From Sipunculus nudus (taxonomy: Eukaryota > Annelida > Sipuncula > Golfingiida > Sipunculidae), in NCBI GenBank assembly GCA_026874595.1, contig CM049308.1, forward strand, positions 40,784,527-40,848,526: a stretch of DNA of 64,000 nucleotides, read 5' to 3'. A program made the translations under genes and the position numbers. The notes beneath the pieces are model-generated. The model worked only from the letters and a program-made list of their open reading frames with translations. It was not told the origin of the DNA and searched no databases. Numbering within the stretch: position 1 is the stretch's first letter; the number at the start of each line of letters is the position of its first letter. Positions 1-11,300 of this stretch are shown in pieces.

Positions 1-65
1 CAGTTAGTCCTCAGAATAAAAAATTCCATTCAGTTCAAACTTAAATAAAGTCAAAAACAGGAGAA

Positions 66-776
66 ATGGCAGGTATCACTAAAGAAGCCTTGAGAAAGAT
101 GTTAGATGATTTGGAGACAAAACTGGTCAGAAAAATTACACAAAAGTATGAAAAAACAGTGGAATTATTGGAAGCAAAGCTATTAACCCTAGAGACAGAG
201 AATAAACAATTAAAAACTGATATAGAAAAACTAAATGGTAAAATGAGTGAGCTTGAAGAGCAAAATGGTAAATCAAACAGTGAGATTAAAGAGGCAATGA
301 AAAAAACCATTGAACTTGAGCAGTACTCAAGAAAATCAAACATAAGAATATTTGGTGTTCAGGAAAGGGGTCATGGGCATAAAGGGGGTGAAAACTGTTC
401 AGAAACAGTACAAAAGCTGTGTAGAGAAAAACTTGGGTTTGAAGTTGATCCCAAAGATATTGATGCTGCTCACGGTGCTGGAAAGTATAACAGAAACAAA
501 CATGATAGTAAACCCAGGGCAATCATTGTGAAGTTTGTCAGACGGGATGTTAAAATATTAGTGATGAAAGAGAGAAGGCAATTAAAAAACACTGGGATAG
601 TAATAGTAGATGATTTGTGTAGAGAGTTACATGAATTGTACAATAGAGTGAGAAATGATGCCAGAGTAACAGATGCATTGACTTGGGATGGCAAAATATT
701 TGTTAAAGATATGGAGGGAAACATTCATACAGTAAGATATGGTGAACCTTTGACAGATTTACCAAAAGCGGAGTGA
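66..776 (+). CDS. LINE ORF1 protein (L1-type RNA-binding/chaperone protein)
   Basis: An intact 236-residue ORF starting at an ATG. Residues about 1-80 are rich in K/E/L heptads (ETKLVRK, LEAKLLTLE, KLNGKMSELE) and look like the coiled coil that trimerises L1 ORF1p. From residue about 88, SRKSNIRIFGV begins the RRM-like domain, and the last 60 residues resemble the C-terminal domain of transposase_22 proteins. Members of this family bind element RNA and act as nucleic-acid chaperones in the cytoplasmic RNP. It is followed after about 240 bp by ORF2 in another frame, the usual L1 order. It is intact although ORF2 is broken, so it could still be translated. The family assignment is by pattern and was not searched. 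Confidence 0.85.
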   Translation: MAGITKEALRKMLDDLETKLVRKITQKYEKTVELLEAKLLTLETENKQLKTDIEKLNGKMSELEEQNGKSNSEIKEAMKKTIELEQYSRKSNIRIFGVQERGHGHKGGENCSETVQKLCREKLGFEVDPKDIDAAHGAGKYNRNKHDSKPRAIIVKFVRRDVKILVMKERRQLKNTGIVIVDDLCRELHELYNRVRNDARVTDALTWDGKIFVKDMEGNIHTVRYGEPLTDLPKAE

Positions 777-1019
777 TGGTCCATGTTATTTTTTATATAT
801 GTATACTGCCAGGCCTTAAATGACCTGATATCTGTAATGAATTATATGTGTCCAATTTGTATATGTGTTAATTTGAAGGCCAGTGACTTTGAATATACAG
901 GTATAATACTTATGATATTTTACTTATGGATTGTAAAGAGAATGAAAACAATATGTTATAATGACAAGAAAACCCCTGTTATTTTGAGTGTTAATACTTA
1001 TATATTGTTTATACAACTT

Positions 1020-4000
1020 ATGGTAAATAAGTTTACATTTCAAATCCTCTCACTAAATGTACGAGGACTAAGGAATTATGTAAAAAGAAGACAAATTTTC
1101 AATTGGATGGTGAAACATCAGTCACATAAAGGAGTCTGTTAAAAACAAGAGTGTCATTGTGTAAAACAAGATGAAAATGTTTGGTCAAAACATTGGCGAG
1201 GTGAAATGTATCTTTCTTTTGGTAATACAAAGTCATGCGGAGTATGTATTCTTATTGGAAAAAATGTTGATTTCAAGGAGCTTAGTAAAACTATAGATGA
1301 TAAAGGTAGATATATTATAGTGGAATGTGAAATTGAAGGGTTGCACTGTATCCTGGTAAACACGTATGCACCAAATTTTGAAAGTCAACAAATTAAATTT
1401 TACGAAACTGTCTCTCAGCAAATAGATAAAATTCTCAGGGATTCATACGTGGAAGTTATATGGGGAGGAGATTTTAATGTACACCTCACTGAACAAGATG
1501 CTGATGGAGGAAGGTTAAGTGTTAAACATAATTCAGTTAATAAGATTGTTAATATAATGGAAGCATTAAATCTGTGTGATGTATGGCGTATAAAACATGA
1601 TTCACTAAAAGCTTATACTTGGCGCTCAACCACACCCTTTATTCAGAGGAGACTTGATTATTTTTTGGTGTCAGATACCCTACTATGTTATGTTTCAAGT
1701 TGTGAAATTATACCAAGTGTTAACACAGACCATTCAGCAGTGGTGCTGAAAGTTGATATAGCGAAAGAAACAAAATCGGGACCTGCACACTGGTGTATGA
1801 ATAATGATTTGCTAAATGACACAGATTATATAAAAAATGTGAAAAGTAAAATAAATGAATGGAAAGAAGAGGTAAATACGATAACAGCCCAAGGTATATG
1901 GGAATTTGAAATATAAGATAAGGGAATACACCATCAAATACAGTAAAGCTAAAGCTAAAAAAAAAAAAGAATATGGTATAAACTTGGAAATGAAGGTTTC
2001 TGAAATGGAAGGGGCTATACAGAGTGAAGGGAATCCTGAATCACAGGAGTTATATTGTGAATTAAAACAAAAACTGCAAGAATACTATGATAATGTTACC
2101 AGAGGCATTATTGTTAGATCTAGGGCACAGTGGTTACAAGAAGGTGAAAGGGGTACAAAATATTTCCTTAACCTGGAAAAACGTAATAAAAATAGGTCTA
2201 CAATACGCATATTGTCATATAAGGGAAGAGATATAGCAAATCACACAGAAATTATGAGATGTATTAGGGAATCCTTTATAGAAAAGTATAAGAAGAAATC
2301 AGTGAGTAACAAATCAGAGGTGACACACCTTTTTCAGAATCTCCCTGTGTTTGAAAGCAAATTAAAACAGACAGAGACACAGACATGTGGCAAGCTTATT
2401 ACAAAAACTGAAGTGTTTTCATGTTTAAAGGGAATGAAAAATAATAAAACACCTGGAAATGATGGGCTGACAAAAGAGTTTTACATAGCATTATTTAGTG
2501 AACTGGGACAATGTCTTACTGATTGTTTGAATGAAAGATTTGATACTGGTTCACTAACAACTTCTCAGAAACAAGCACTTGTGAAACTAATACCTAAACC
2601 AGGTAAGGATTTAAAGCATTTAAATGCCTGGAGACCTATCAGTTTACTTAATGTCGATGTTAAGTTACTGAGTAAAGTTTTAGTTATGAGAATAGAAAAA
2701 CATCTTTCAGATATAATAAAGCCGGATCAGTATGCTTTTGTCAAAGGGAGATATATAGGAGAAACTATCAGACTAATATGGGATGTTTTACACTATACTG
2801 ATGTGGAAAACAAGCCTGGAATTATATTTGCAGCAGACCTTGAAGCTGCCTTTGACAGTGTAGAACATGACTTTTTATTTGCAACATTGAAATATTTTGG
2901 TTTTGATAATAATTTTATTAGGTGGGTCAATATTTTACACCATGATATGCAAAGTTCAGTTTTAAACAATGGTTATACAACTGGTTATTTCAACTTAGAT
3001 AGAGGAACCCGGCAGGGAGACCCTCTGGCTCCATATTTGTTCATAATGGCTATAGAAATATTGGCAATAATGATTAGAAATGATAGAAATATTCATGGAA
3101 TTCAAATTGGAAATACTATGGTGAAAATGTGCATGTTTGCAGATGATACTACTATATTTGTTAAAAACACTGATTCATTGGACAAGGTTCTTTCTGTTAT
3201 CAAACATTTTGAATATTTTTCATCACTTAAGTTAAATCTAGCAAAATCTGAGGCTGCATATATTGGATCAAAAAAGAAATTTGTGAAGGATGTGTATAAT
3301 TTAAGGTGGATAGACTTGACAAAATCATGTATGAAAATACTTGGAATCTGGTTTTCATATAATAAAGATATTGTACATAAAGAAAATTTTAAGAGAGTTG
3401 AAAATAGTTTACAATCTACATTATCATTATGGAAATGTAGAAACCTCACATTATATGGCAGAGCAGAAGTTGTACGTTCATTGCTCATTTAAAAAATATA
3501 TTATGTTACAAATGTTTTAATACCACCAAAAAATACTGTGTTATCCATAAAGAGACTTCTTTGTGATTTCATCTGGAGAGCTAAAAAGCCCAAGGTAAAA
3601 TACAAAACAGTCATTGGAAAAATTGAAAATGGAGGAATAAACATACCTGATGTTGCCTGTAAAATTAAGACACAGAGAGTAATGTGGGCAAAGCGCCTCA
3701 TTGAACCTAAAAGTTCGGTAATCAAGGAGATATTAAATTATAAACTAAAGAATATAGGAGGTTTAACATGCATGGGAAGTAATTTTGATGTCACAGTACT
3801 GCCAAATAGGTTGCCAAAGTTTTATAGAAAATGTTTTGAAGAATGGTCGTCTTATGTATCTGTGGAACCTAACAAACCAGATGATGTTATATATCAGTGC
3901 CTGTGGAACAACAAATATATAAAGATTAACTCAAAAGCAGTGTATAATAAACAGTTGCATAGCATGGGTTTATATTATATTCAAGACATGATTGATGAAA

Positions 4001-4821
4001 AAGGAACCTGGAAGACCTGGAATGCCATTAAGCAAGGTCATATTGATGTTAAATTTATAGATTACATGTATTGTATGTCACTGAGACAAGTTATTCCGAA
4101 ACAGTGGAAAAAATGTATTCTAAATCATAAGGTTGAAAAAAACTATTCAAATATGGAAACAATCTTAACTATTGGAGGACAAGCGACACTGAATAGTCTG
4201 AAATCCCGTATGATATATGATACACTTGTAGAAAATATATGGGAAAAGCCCACAGCCCAAGAAAGGTGGAATATTATAAACAGTGAGAATAATATTGAAA
4301 TTAGATGGGAAAATGCATATCTAGCTATATATAAAATAAGTTTAGATACATACCTTAGAGAATTTCAGTATAAGATATTGCACAATTATATACCTCTGAA
4401 TGAGCAGCTGTTTAAATGGAAGATAAAAGAAACTTCTCGATGTTCATTTTGTTTCAATGATCACGAAAATATTGTACATTTATTTTTTGAATGTATGGTC
4501 AGTAGGAATTTTTATTTCAAAATAAAGGCAAGGTTGCAAGATTATGAATTATATCTCCCAGCCATATCACTTATGGAAATATTGTATGGTATCATACCAG
4601 TTGATGATAAAAACAGGCTGTAAAATCAGATTCTGTTACTGTATAAATATGTCCTCTACAAGCAAAGAGAGGAAAATAGTTCTTCCTTGTTTGCAGTGTT
4701 TAAAAGCAGGTTAAGAGATACAGAAAGGGTTGAGAGTTACATTGCAAATAGCAAAGGAATATTTTATAATCATTTAAAGAAATGGGGTAAATTAGTTGAT
4801 GTTTTGAAAATTTCTGACTGA
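1020..4821 (+). pseudogene. LINE ORF2 (endonuclease-reverse transcriptase), disrupted
   Basis: The reading starts at ATG 1020 in frame 3 with an AP-endonuclease-like opening (LSLNVRGL), then GGDFNVHL, YTWRS, RLDYFLVSD and DHSAVV of the endonuclease fold. A TAA at 1140-1142 interrupts it. Near 1900 the reading shifts to frame 1, where the reverse transcriptase follows: NKTPGNDGL, KLIPKPGKD, WRPISLLN, AADLEAAFDSV, RGTRQGDPLAPYLF and the catalytic FADDTTIF. TAA 3490-3492 interrupts the thumb region. A C-terminal Cys-His segment (CSFCFNDHENIVHLFFEC) precedes TAA 4621-4623, and the natural end is TGA 4819-4821. All three nonsense changes are TAA. Known role: target-primed reverse transcription in the nucleus. 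This copy is dead for that function in cis. Confidence 0.92.
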
Positions 4822-5053
4822 GATTTTCTTATATAAGTATTATCATGGCCAAGGGTAAATGGTGTCTGTTCTTGTTTATGCATTCATGTTGTTTATCTTT
4901 ATAATATCTTCTGTGTCGGAACACAGAACCGACCACAGAATATGTTATGTTTGTAAAATTACATGTAAACAACACGTCTTTGTATATGTGTGTTGTGTCT
5001 TTGTAATTGTCTTGTAATTTGTATTTGCTGTATTTCTTTGTTTTATGAGAATA

Positions 5054-5091
<38 letters not shown>

Positions 5092-5273
5092 TATTTAAAG
5101 GCATCACATATTCCATTTGTGATCTTTTTTTTCTAATTTGACTCGTGTAGGGTGTTATCATTATGGTCATGCGTATTAGACTGTGTTAAAGTAAAAATTT
5201 ACACCAGTTTCAGCTCAATGGAAAAATGGTCTATATTTTTGCATATTCCTGTTAAAACTTTAGCTTGCCATAC

Positions 5274-5394
5274 CATCAAAATTGTCTCTGGTGAAAGTGG
5301 TCCCCATGTCGGCTGGAATGCTGTCCCAGCCACAGGCCCCAATCGCATACACGCCAGCTTCCCTTGCCTTCCCATCATACAACAGCTGCATCTT
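5274..5394 (-). CDS. SCCPDH: SCCPDH coding exon 4
   Basis: Forty codons plus one base, from KMQLLYDGKAREAG to RDNFD, donor GTATGG from 5273. Upstream bases would read FPDLE in frame, but no AG lies before them. Either the exon starts at 5394 or a non-standard acceptor or extra micro-exon is used. Confidence 0.75.
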
Positions 5395-8300
5395 CTCTAA
5401 GTCCGGAAATTAATTATATTTCAATTTTTTAGATAATTAATTCAAAAATAAATTATATATAAAAGTAGGCTTTTTTACAGAGAGAAATCACTTTTTACTG
5501 ATGATATAAAAAAGCGAAATTTGTGCTTCAGTTTTAGACAAACTGTGTATACCGTATATGAGACTGCATGATCAGTCTTCAGCAGTGGACTTGGTATATA
5601 GATTGTAAATTTTTAACATTATCAGGTTTTCTTTGAAATGCAACTTATTTTGTCAGTAAAGTTTCAAACTATCCTTTGCACACTCACTCAATTTTAAAAG
5701 GGTTGCATGGCTGCTGGACACTTATGGGTCTGTTTTAAAATGTTGTGGTGGGAGTTTGAATATAAGATTCTTAGAATATTTTATGGACATAAAAGTGTAC
5801 CAGGAAGACTTTCCAATTTATGATTCTAAATAATCTTAACTTACATTAAGGCTTGTATCTAGGGATATATTAAGAAATACTGTCAACTTGAAAGGGAATA
5901 TAAATATTCCACTGCTATATATTTACCTGAGGTTCTCCACTTATGTCAAGGTGATGAGCCCCTCCTTCAATACAAGCTCTGACCACTTGCTCACCATAAA
6001 AACGGTACTAAAAATAAAGACCAGTACAACAACCTTATCACAAACTCTTGTTATCTGTTATCAATTTATTAAGTGGTCCAATAAACTTTACAATTATCTA
6101 TCATAAGTACAATGTACAAATTTCATGTTCCTTTACATAGATGTTAATCCATTTATAACACTTGTTTCCAGGATATGTTCTCTCAAATCAAAAACAAAGG
6201 GCACTGCAACTGGTGCATAATTAATACGCCAATTGCATATCTTGTGAAATCTGACCTCATTAACTATGCATGGATTTTGCCCATAATCCAACTCAGGCAA
6301 GATCAATTTTTTGTTAAGTTATTATGGGGAGTTTACTGAAAATTCATGAAAACGCTGGTAAATTATCACAGCAATGCTAAAAGTTCACAGACGGACCGCG
6401 AGTATAGCATAATATGTCCCGTCATACACGAGAATTTAACAAGCAAATCTTGCCGCAGCTGTTACAACTGCAAAAAAGTCTTTGCCTCATATGAGTGCTT
6501 GATGCAAATCCTAAAAATAAAGTTTAAATCATGAGAATCTGAGACTTCCTTCACAATGATATTATGTCTTACATGTGTGTAGAAATATTAAGTACATACT
6601 GGTCCTACACAGTTCAGCACAATATGAGCCTGCTTGGCCATTTCTAGAAGAGACTGCTCAGACTTGACATCAGCAATCACTATAGGCACATCCTCCAGAT
6701 CTTTTCCTGTAAAACATTACAGACATGGATGACGCTAGCTACAGTTTGTACCCCTTGATTCACCATCAGTGGTGTAAGCGCTACAGCTTGGTACCGTGAG
6801 AGTCAACTTCATGGTTTGTTTGACAGACCTAGTGGAAATTCCATACAAATTAGGTGGAGAATCTATGCAAATGAACCTCTCCCTGCATTATCAGCCCACT
6901 TCCCAGGATAGACTCTCATTTTCATAAAAGTCCTTCCCATCATTCATCGCAGTGTTTTCAACTGTGCCAGATTCCTGTTGGCTGAAACAACCATAAGATT
7001 CTAAGACCCGCATGGTAAGGAAGCAATATCTCATATTATTTACAGCAAGTGCCAATTATTTCATTCATACTAATTATTGACAGTAATTTAAGTCCCAATG
7101 GCATCTAAGCTTCTGTATTAATGGTAATATGTAGGGGTTATACGGCATCTTCATGTTGCACAAGGAATACTGTATTCACTAATGGGAAATAATCGCAAAA
7201 ATGAAACCCTCACTTGAATAATTGGCCAATTGAGTATGTCGTTCTTATTTAGTGTAGCCATTATTTGTATGGGAATAGGTTAGATCAGTGAGAAAAGTTA
7301 TAATAAGTTACATCCATGCAGGTATAGGGAAAACGTTCCCTTAAATGTGAACTTAACTACCTGTGCTGTGTGTACGGATCCATTGTTATACAAGAAGAAT
7401 ATCACAAACTCATGACTTATTCTGATTTTATAATACACAGAGGTATGGCTTTACCAAAGATTTGTTATAGGTTCCAGTGAAATCACGTAAAAATAAAACT
7501 CTTGCAAAACATAAACAAGGCCTACAGGCCTAATGAGAACCTGTGCAAAGTTTGGGAGTATGAATGGAGGTTTATTTTTAAAATTTAATATTGATCCTCT
7601 TAAGTCCTGCATATCTACCTAATGCTACGGTCACAATGTGAAACTGCCGCCTGCCGATTTTAAGACATCGGGGGATTCTTAAAGTTACATGCCGCCGGCC
7701 GATTTTTTGCAAATCAGTGCGAGTGGTCATAAATAACTGCAAGTAAAAGGCCGCCTGATGCGCTCCGGGCGGCCCAAGGCAGTGTCTAAGTTTGAGGGTG
7801 TGTGTGACGTCATCAGGGTGTTGGCCGGTGGCAGTTGGGCGACAGGCTGGAAGCCGTCAGATTTTACCTGCCACCTCCCGGTGACCTGGCGGACACCGGC
7901 CATTTACACCTGCGACCGGCCACAGGCGCTTGAATCGCTATTTGTGTTGATCTTGGTTTAAATAGTGTTCAATTTACCTTAACAACAATCCCCTACCGTT
8001 TAATGAGATTTAAACCATGTTATATCATTTGCCGGTACTTGTTTATATAATAGATACACAAGGCCGGCATCCAAGTCTGCGGACGGGTAGGTGATAATAC
8101 AAGAAATCAATTGAAATTCCCAAATATTTCAAAGATTTTCGAGGGAAGAAACTTACAGTGGTTAAATGGCCAGTTCTTCTTTCTATAAAAGCATCAACAA
8201 TTCCAATACACACAGTGTACCACATGTAATGAGCTCTTAATTGTAACTAGTCTGCATCCATTAAGCAGCTGTTACCCCAAACTAGGAAATCCCCATGTAT

Positions 8301-11300
8301 CTTGGTCAGCAGTAAGGATTCCCCCCTGGAACCTAACACCTGATTGGTTGATAATGATGGAAATAGTTATCTGGGATAAATCTGTCTGTTCGTCGCTTAA
8401 TGGATACAGACTCGTCCGCAGACTTGGATGCCGGCCTTGTGTATCTATTATATAAACAAGTATCGGCAAACGATATAACATGGTTTAAAGCTCATTAAAC
8501 GGTAGGGATTGTTGTCAAGGTAAATTGAACACTTTTTAAACCAAGATTAACACAAATAGCAATTCAAGCGCCTGTGCACCGGAAAACAATCGGGCGTTCT
8601 AACTGCCACCGGCCGGCGCCCACCCGATAATCTGACGGCGGCAGTCTGGTTCCCGGTTGGATAAATAAACCTAGAGTGCTCTCGTATCACTACAAAGTGT
8701 ACCATCAACCATTTATTATCAACCATTTTCCATCAACCATTATTATCAACCATTTCCTTCCAACAAGATGCCCCCTCAAGGCAAAGGAAAGGACAAGGCG
8801 CCAGCCCCAAAGCGCAAGAGACCAGAGCCCCAGCCCCAGCGAGAACCCAGCAGCAGCAGCAGAGACGACAAGAGATTTATATTCAGGGGCCCGGGAGTCT
8901 GCACTCAGCAGATCGCCGTCCTGCCACCTACCAACACCGACAGCCGCCTCCAAGCTGCCTTTCAATCTCCGCCCTGCCACCGGCAGATATTTTGAAATCG
9001 TACTGTGGCATGTCGGTAGCATAACAGCAGCAGGCCGGATGCTAGAGAGTGGCAGTTAGATCCTACCGAACGCCGGCCGAAGTTTGAAGGACCTCGAGCC
9101 CCACAACCAAATATAAATCGCGCTGCTGCCCGCCTGACGCTTGATAGCCACCGCGTGACTTCGAAATGCGCCTGGCCGGCAACCTGAGGACTGGCATAAT
9201 TGGAAAAAATCGGCCGGTGGCAGACAGAATTTTAACTTTTTCTTAAAATTTCAGCAGCTTCCCAGCGGCGTCTAAAATGCCGCCTGCCGATTGTGCCTGC
9301 CACCGAGCTGCCACCTGACGAATTTTAGTGAAAACTTGCAGTTACCACGCCGGCAGGCGGCATTTAGTGATTTGTGACCGTAGCATTAGTCATTATGATT
9401 TTAGCTAAATGGACGTTTCGGACATGCAAGTTTCAGACTAGGACATTTTAAAACTAGAATATTGGTAGTCAACAAGCGACTATGTGTATCCGCAGAAATC
9501 AAAGTGGGACGGGTGAAGTGAGGCATTGGATTAAGTGGTAAGGGGAATAGAGTGAGGTGTGTTGCATATTAGCTTGGATGTCAGCAGCGTAAACATGAAT
9601 GTAGGTGGTGCCACCTGTCATAAAATCGAGAAAATTGTCCAGGATGTATAAACCTGCAAAAACTTCAGGTGGATAAGTCAAACCACTGCTGAAATACGAG
9701 TGATTTTATCCCAAGGCAGATGAACAGATGGACGCTGTGCATAAGTGGTTGCAGGTGGCACCACCAGTTTTGCTTATGATGAAGAGCTATGTGAGATCTA
9801 TACACAAGCAAAATTTTGGCCCAATCGGTCAAACGGTTCCCAAGATATGAGCTATGATGTCTGCAGAGTAAACGTGAATGTAGGTGGCGCCACCTGTCAT
9901 AAAATTGAGAAAGCTGTCCAGGATGCATTAACCTGCAAAATTTCAGGTGGATAAGTCTAACCACTGCTAAGATATGAGTGATTTTATCACATGGCAGATG
10001 AACAAATGGACACTGTGCATAAATGGTTGCAGGTGGCGCCATCAGTTTTGCCTCTGTGGAAGAGCTATGTGAGATCTATACACATGCAAAATTTTGGCCC
10101 AATCGGTCAAACGGTTACCAAGATATGAACTTGGGATGATTGCAGAGTAAACCTGAATGTAGGTGGCGCCACCTGTCATAAAATCGAGAAAGATGTCCAG
10201 GATGCATAAACCTGCAAAATTTCAGGTGGAAAAGTCAAACCACTGCTGAGATATGAGTGATTTTATCCCCAGGCAGATGAACAGATGGACGCTGTGCAAA
10301 ATAAGTTGCAGGTGGCGCCACTATTTTTAGTGTATGTTATAAAACTATCAAAGGGCTACATTTGTGAAAAATTTTTAGCCTGATCGGTCAAACGGTTCTC
10401 GAGATATGTGGGTTTATGTGTGGAAACAGACGCACAAATGGACGCTGGGCAGCGAGGAAAGGTCAGAGGTCAACCAAAAATGAGGGTGCAGCAGTTCACA
10501 TAGGACCTGATGTTAAACCAGATTCGCTTAAAATGCAAACCAAGTTTTTTCAAACAGTTGAAAGATAGTTCCAATAATCTGGGAATTCTGCATCTAGACA
10601 TTGTGTCTAGATGCTGTGTCTAGACGTCTAGACACATTGTCTAGACACCTGCCAGAGCCAGGTTGGTTGCCATGGTGATGTCTTGACCCCACCTGTTTGT
10701 ACTGAGCGACCTCTTGACTTGTCTGCTGAAACTCAGCATGTTGTCAAATCTGTTTTCAAATACAGAAAGCCTTTTTCAATTGGCTACAATGTTTTTTAAA
10801 AGCTGTATTTACAAAATCTATTCTTATAAAACTTGCAGAACCCTACCATAGAATAATTCTTGTAAAGTTTAAACCAATAAGCTAAACAGTTTCATCATAA
10901 ATCAGTGTATAAGCTAGAAGAGTTTAAAATTACAATTTTGCTTGTAAAAAACCCATCAATGTAGGTTGCACCACCAATACCTCAATTTCAGATATGACAC
11001 ATGTGGCAAACATTGGTATAAAATTTGGTGATTATAGCTCTAGCCGTTTCTGAGATTTTAATTTTAGTGTGCTTTTTTGGACAGATGACTAAGTTCAACC
11101 TCCTGTAACTCGGCCAAAATCTCTGAACTGGAACTATTCAATCAAACTTGAGAAAGATTGTTCCAGGGATCATTTCTGTGAAATATTGGACAATTTGGCT
11201 GGACATTTTGGGAGAAGAAGATTTTTAAAGCTTTTTTAGCTTTTTCCCTGTAAAATCTAAGAAAATGCAGTTAGAAAAAAATAAACAAAATCCGATTGAG

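Larger units (their letters stand above)
1..5088 (+). mobile_element. Decayed L1/Tx1-like non-LTR retrotransposon (LINE), 3' end complete
   Basis: The element contains ORF1 (66-776), an ORF2 with endonuclease and reverse transcriptase (about 1020-4821), a short 3' UTR, an AATAAA signal at 5050-5055 and a 28-bp A tract at 5061-5088. The 5' UTR probably starts left of the window, so the 5' target-site duplication cannot be read. ORF2 carries three in-frame TAA codons (1140-1142, 3490-3492, 4621-4623) and one frameshift near 1900, so this copy cannot encode its own machinery. It lies in an intron of the minus-strand SCCPDH gene, in the opposite orientation. Clade assignment (L1/Tx1 rather than CR1 or RTE) rests on the ORF1 type and the Cys-His tail of ORF2 and is moderately sure. 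Confidence 0.93.
7622..9386. mobile_element. TA-flanked terminal-inverted-repeat DNA transposon, probably non-autonomous
   Basis: Both ends read ATGCTACGGTCACAA inwards (7622-7636 and reverse complement 9372-9386), followed after 9-10 bp by a second matched block GCCGCCTGCCG. TA dinucleotides flank at 7620-7621 and 9387-9388, compatible with a TA target duplication. The interior is much richer in GC than its surroundings and repeats the motif GCCGGCCGATTTT in several variants, which could be transposase-binding sites. No transposase is readable. Superfamily is undecided: the TA site suggests a Tc1/mariner-like insertion, while the TIR style also resembles Harbinger-like elements. It lies in intron 1 of SCCPDH. 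Confidence 0.75.

Noticed and set aside
783-1142. Independent 119-residue ORF between the LINE ORFs
   Set aside because: Only its last part (from 1020) resembles the endonuclease start. It is the 5' piece of ORF2 cut by TAA 1140-1142, with spacer translated ahead of it.
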